Shown here: positions 31,401 through 34,775 of the stretch, one piece after another | Layout of the letters: the number at the start of each line of letters is the position of its first letter | Position numbering within the stretch: position 1 is the first letter of the stretch | Assembly (NCBI GenBank): GCA_026417515.1 | Contig: JAOADC010000061.1 | Location: 82,074-116,848, forward strand | Reading direction: 5' to 3' | Length of the DNA stretch: 34,775 nt | Source of the DNA: Actinomycetota bacterium | Lineage (GTDB): Bacteria > Actinomycetota > Aquicultoria > SKW223 | The notes under the pieces: model-generated | What the model saw: the letters and a program-made list of their open reading frames with translations, nothing else | What the model was told of the DNA's origin: nothing | The model's database searches: none | Program-made: the position numbers and the translations under genes

Positions 31401-32059
31401 CCCTTGAAGAGGAAGATGAGAAAACTGTTGTCTTAGGTGGAATCATCACTTCTGTAAAAAAATCTTTAACCAAAAATGGCGATACGATGGCACTTATAAC
31501 CTTAGAAGATACAGAAGGATCGATAGAAGTGAGGGTCTGGCCAAATGTTTATGAAAAAAATAAGGAAAAGATCGTAGAAGACAAAATAGTTATCATCAAG
31601 GGAAGAGTAGATCAAAGGGACGAAGGTCAAGAAGCACAAATCATTGCTGATGATATATATTTACCTGAAGAGTCAGAAGGAATCATCGCCTCAAAAAGTC
31701 AACATCCAGCAGAAGAAGTAAATTCAGTTAAGCAACGCAGTGCCAGGCGATTATCTAAGGAAGATCTAAGTTTCCACATTTACCTGAGTGTTGAAGAGCT
31801 GCAGCAAGAAAAAATTGATATGATTTACGAGATACTGAAAAAACACAGACCAAATGGTGAAAATAATGGTAAAATCCCTGTATTTATACATCTTCTTTAC
31901 AAAGACGAGAGCAGCAACTTTAATAAAGAGAAGATTTTTAAACTTCCAGAAGAACATTGGGTGAAACCACAGATAGCTTTAAGAGAAGAGTGTATAAAGA
32001 AACTTAAACCGGTAAAGGCTGTCTTTGTGAAGGGGAGGAAAGTTGACAAAAAAGAATAG
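28475..32059 (+). CDS. dnaE: DNA polymerase III alpha subunit (DnaE, with PHP and OB domains)
   Basis: [42 protein letters not shown] (PHP), [66 protein letters not shown], OB-fold region [28 protein letters not shown]. Confidence 0.95.
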   Translation: [1194 protein letters not shown]

Positions 32060-33386
32060 TAAAAAGGAGTTCGATTTAAATATAAGAGTTTTCGATTTTG
32101 AGACAGATAGGGATAAAATCGAAGCCTTTTTAGAAAATAGAAAAAAGGGATTCCCTGAAGAGGTTCTCGAATCAGTCTCAAGAATAATCGAGGAAGTACG
32201 CAACAAGGGTGACGATGCTTTATATGAACTCACGCTCAGATTTGATGGTTTTGCCCTCGACGAAAATACAATTATTATTAGCGATGATGAACTTGAAGCT
32301 GCTTTTAAGAACATAAGCAATGAATTGGTTAGGTCACTTGAGGTTGCAAGTGAAAGAATAAGAAGTTTTCACGAAAGGTTTCTGCAGAAAAGCGTCCTTT
32401 ATGAAGATCATCTTGGTTGCCTCCTGGGTCAAATTGTAAGACCAGTTCAAAGGGCTGGAATTTACGTGCCAGGTGGAAGAGCAAACTATCCTTCCACAGC
32501 ACTGATGAACATAATTCCTGCGCAAGTCGCAGGAGTCGATGAAATCTATGTTTGCGTGCCACCTGACAGGGAAGGAAAGGTCAGCCAAACGACCCTTGCT
32601 GCACTTTATATGCTAAAACCAACCAAGGTTTTTCGCGTGGGTGGTGCGCAGGCAATTGCTGCATTGGCACTTGGAACGCGTACTATACCAAAGGTGGATG
32701 TGATTGCCGGACCTGGGAATATTTATGTGGCTGCTGCCAAGAAAATGCTCTATGGAGAAGTGGGCATAGATATGGTGGCCGGACCAAGCGAGGTTGTTGT
32801 TGTTGCTGACGAGACAGCCAATCCTGCCTGGGTATCCAGAGATTTACTTGCACAAGCAGAACACGATCCCTATGCATCAGCATACCTTATAACAAACTCT
32901 AAAAAACTCATAAGAGATGTCCTACTAAAACTCAAAAGTTTGGTGCCAAAATCACAAAGGTCGGAAATCATTGCTGAGGCTTTAAATAACAACTGTGCTT
33001 TTTTCCTTGTCAGTTCAATTGAACAAGGAGTTAATCTTGCCAATGAAATATCACCAGAGCATCTGGAATTAGAAACTGAAAAACCTCTTCAAATATTACC
33101 TTTAGTAAAATCTTGCGGTGCAGTTTTTCTTGGAGGAACAACTGCGGAATCATTCGGCGACTACATCCTTGGACCAAATCACACGCTTCCAACACAGTCT
33201 ACCGCAAGGTTTGCTTCTCCTCTTTCAGCAAATACTTTTACAAAAACAATAAGCGTTGCCTATGCTCCTGAAAGAGCTGTCATTGAACTCTATCCATATC
33301 TTAAAGAGATTGCTCTTTCAGAAGGTCTATATGAACATGAAAGAGCAGCATACGAAAGGTTTAAGGAAGTTCGTAAAAGACAATGA
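32043..33386 (+). CDS. hisD: Histidinol dehydrogenase
   Basis: TTG start inside dnaE; RAGIYVPGGRANYPSTALMNIIPAQVAGV, VIAGPGNIYVAAAKKMLYG, DMVAGPSEVVVVAD, AQAEHDP, SFGDYILGPNHTLPT. Confidence 0.95.
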   Translation: MTKKNSKKEFDLNIRVFDFETDRDKIEAFLENRKKGFPEEVLESVSRIIEEVRNKGDDALYELTLRFDGFALDENTIIISDDELEAAFKNISNELVRSLEVASERIRSFHERFLQKSVLYEDHLGCLLGQIVRPVQRAGIYVPGGRANYPSTALMNIIPAQVAGVDEIYVCVPPDREGKVSQTTLAALYMLKPTKVFRVGGAQAIAALALGTRTIPKVDVIAGPGNIYVAAAKKMLYGEVGIDMVAGPSEVVVVADETANPAWVSRDLLAQAEHDPYASAYLITNSKKLIRDVLLKLKSLVPKSQRSEIIAEALNNNCAFFLVSSIEQGVNLANEISPEHLELETEKPLQILPLVKSCGAVFLGGTTAESFGDYILGPNHTLPTQSTARFASPLSANTFTKTISVAYAPERAVIELYPYLKEIALSEGLYEHERAAYERFKEVRKRQ

Positions 33387-34348
33387 TCCTTTTTACAAAA
33401 GATATTTCGCCTCTTGAAAGAGTAAAGAGCATAGTCTTTGATGTTGACGGTGTCCTTGTCGATGTTAGCCAATCTTTCAGAAAGATGATTATTTTTGCTA
33501 CAGATTATTACTTCAGGTTGAAGTTTGGAGTTAAGGGAAGGTCCCACCTCTTAACATTCTCGATTGTGGAGAGGTTTAAAAGAATCGGTGGTTTCAACAA
33601 TGATTGGGATTTAACCTCAATGGCGGTATTTATTTATCTCAATCTTTACTTTAAAAATGGTCGACCTGAAACCCTTGAAAATCTGAAAATCCCTGAAGAT
33701 GATTTTCTAAAAATCCTGAATAATTTACACAAAAAAACAAGACTTCCAGGTTTTGAATCTCTTTATTCGGAAGCTACTAAATACTTCAATGAACCAAGAG
33801 CAACTGAAAATTTTGACAGGGAAATGGTGGAAGAGCTGTGTAAGGTTTTATATGCTGGAGAAAGAACTGAAGAAGTCTATGGAAAACCCCTGAATAAAAA
33901 TAATCTAATTCCAAGTAGGTTAAAGAAATTCAATCTTTACAGAAAAGAGAAAACTCTACTGAATGAGAAATTTCTACCGAACGGGGTTTCATTTGGTCTT
34001 GTTACTGGTAGGACTCCTGGAGAGCTTTCTCTTTTGAAAGAAAGATTCCCTTTGCTTTTCAGAAGATGCGTAAAAATAACCACAGACGATGGCGTTGAAC
34101 CAAAGAAACCAGATCCTTTGGTTTTAAGATATTACTTAGAAAATGGTTATACACCACTTTTGTTTGTGGGAGACTCGAGGGATGACTTGGAAACGGTAAA
34201 CAATGTGAGAAAATATTTCAATAAGGATGATACCTACTTTGCAGCAGTTGTTAAGGATAGGAGCGGTTTTGAGTTTTTTAGAAGTTTAGATGCTGACCTC
34301 ATAACGACTGACGTAAACATTCTGCTCTTGGCGGTGAGCAATAATTGA
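33383..34348 (+). CDS. HAD superfamily hydrolase (subfamily I, large cap)
   Basis: ATGA overlap with hisD; motif I FDVDGVLVDVSQSFR, motif II LVTGRTPGE, motif III KKPDP, motif IV FVGDSRDDLETV. Confidence 0.85.
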   Translation: MILFTKDISPLERVKSIVFDVDGVLVDVSQSFRKMIIFATDYYFRLKFGVKGRSHLLTFSIVERFKRIGGFNNDWDLTSMAVFIYLNLYFKNGRPETLENLKIPEDDFLKILNNLHKKTRLPGFESLYSEATKYFNEPRATENFDREMVEELCKVLYAGERTEEVYGKPLNKNNLIPSRLKKFNLYRKEKTLLNEKFLPNGVSFGLVTGRTPGELSLLKERFPLLFRRCVKITTDDGVEPKKPDPLVLRYYLENGYTPLLFVGDSRDDLETVNNVRKYFNKDDTYFAAVVKDRSGFEFFRSLDADLITTDVNILLLAVSNN

Positions 34349-34775
34349 ATGAAGCATTGATTAAACGAGAGACCAAAGAAACAAGTATCTTGCTTAAATT
34401 CAAAACTGATGGAACTGGAAAGACAGAAATCAATACCCCTCTTCCTTTCTTTAACCATATGCTTGAAGCATTTGCAAGGCACGGTAGATTCGACCTTTTT
34501 TTAACTGCAAGCGGAGACGTAGAAGTGGACCCTCATCACCTGATAGAAGATGTAGGAATATGCCTTGGTAAGGCTGTTAGAGAAATCTACCATAACAGGG
34601 CAGGCATTTCCAGGAGTGGTTGCTTTGCCTTTCCAATGGATGAGGCGCTTGCAATGGTTGCCCTTGATTTATCAGGAAGAGCATATCTGGATTTTGATAA
34701 GGATGCACCTAATGAAAGAATAAACGATTTTAAAGTATCGGACTTAAAAGAGTTCTTTTCAGGTTTTGCAAACGA
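34345..34775 (+). CDS. hisB: Imidazoleglycerol-phosphate dehydratase, 5' part (truncated by window end)
   Basis: Not in the ORF track. TTG 34345 opens NEALIKRETKETSILLKFKTDGTGKTEINTPLPFFNHMLEAFARHGRFDLFLTASGDVEVDPHHLIEDVGICLGKAV...PMDEALAMVALDLSGRAYLDF. Confidence 0.92.
   Translation, partial: MNEALIKRETKETSILLKFKTDGTGKTEINTPLPFFNHMLEAFARHGRFDLFLTASGDVEVDPHHLIEDVGICLGKAVREIYHNRAGISRSGCFAFPMDEALAMVALDLSGRAYLDFDKDAPNERINDFKVSDLKEFFSGFAN

Overview
The window is gene-dense, AT-rich, mostly co-directional bacterial chromosome. It carries core biosynthetic genes. I saw no mobile elements, CRISPR arrays, tRNA or rRNA genes. Order: dxr (3' end), rseP, ispG, proS and a GT2-like glycosyltransferase; then a four-gene cassette of NifV-type synthase, LeuC-like, LeuD-like and isocitrate-dehydrogenase-like genes (4998-8949), followed by a CDF transporter and an orphan lipoprotein; then a minus-strand block (plsY, lipid kinase, trmI); then a large ilv/leu operon (ilvD-ilvB-ilvN-ilvC-class V aminotransferase-serA-leuA-leuC-leuD-leuB-ilvE-cimA-FAH family protein); then dnaE-hisD-HAD phosphatase-hisB (5' part). 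The most interesting items are: (1) the 4998-8949 cassette, which repeats the leuA-C-D-B gene order but ends in a dehydrogenase with isocitrate-type, largely NADP-type residues, suggesting a 2-oxoglutarate-forming (Re-citrate-like) or bifunctional chain-elongation pathway; (2) a 17-bp motif (15/17 identical) just downstream of the putative -10 element of both this cassette and the ilv/leu operon, with an inverted 9-bp copy upstream of the ilvD promoter; (3) family members of uncertain function embedded in his and ilv/leu operons. All identifications were made by reading the translations; no database search was run.
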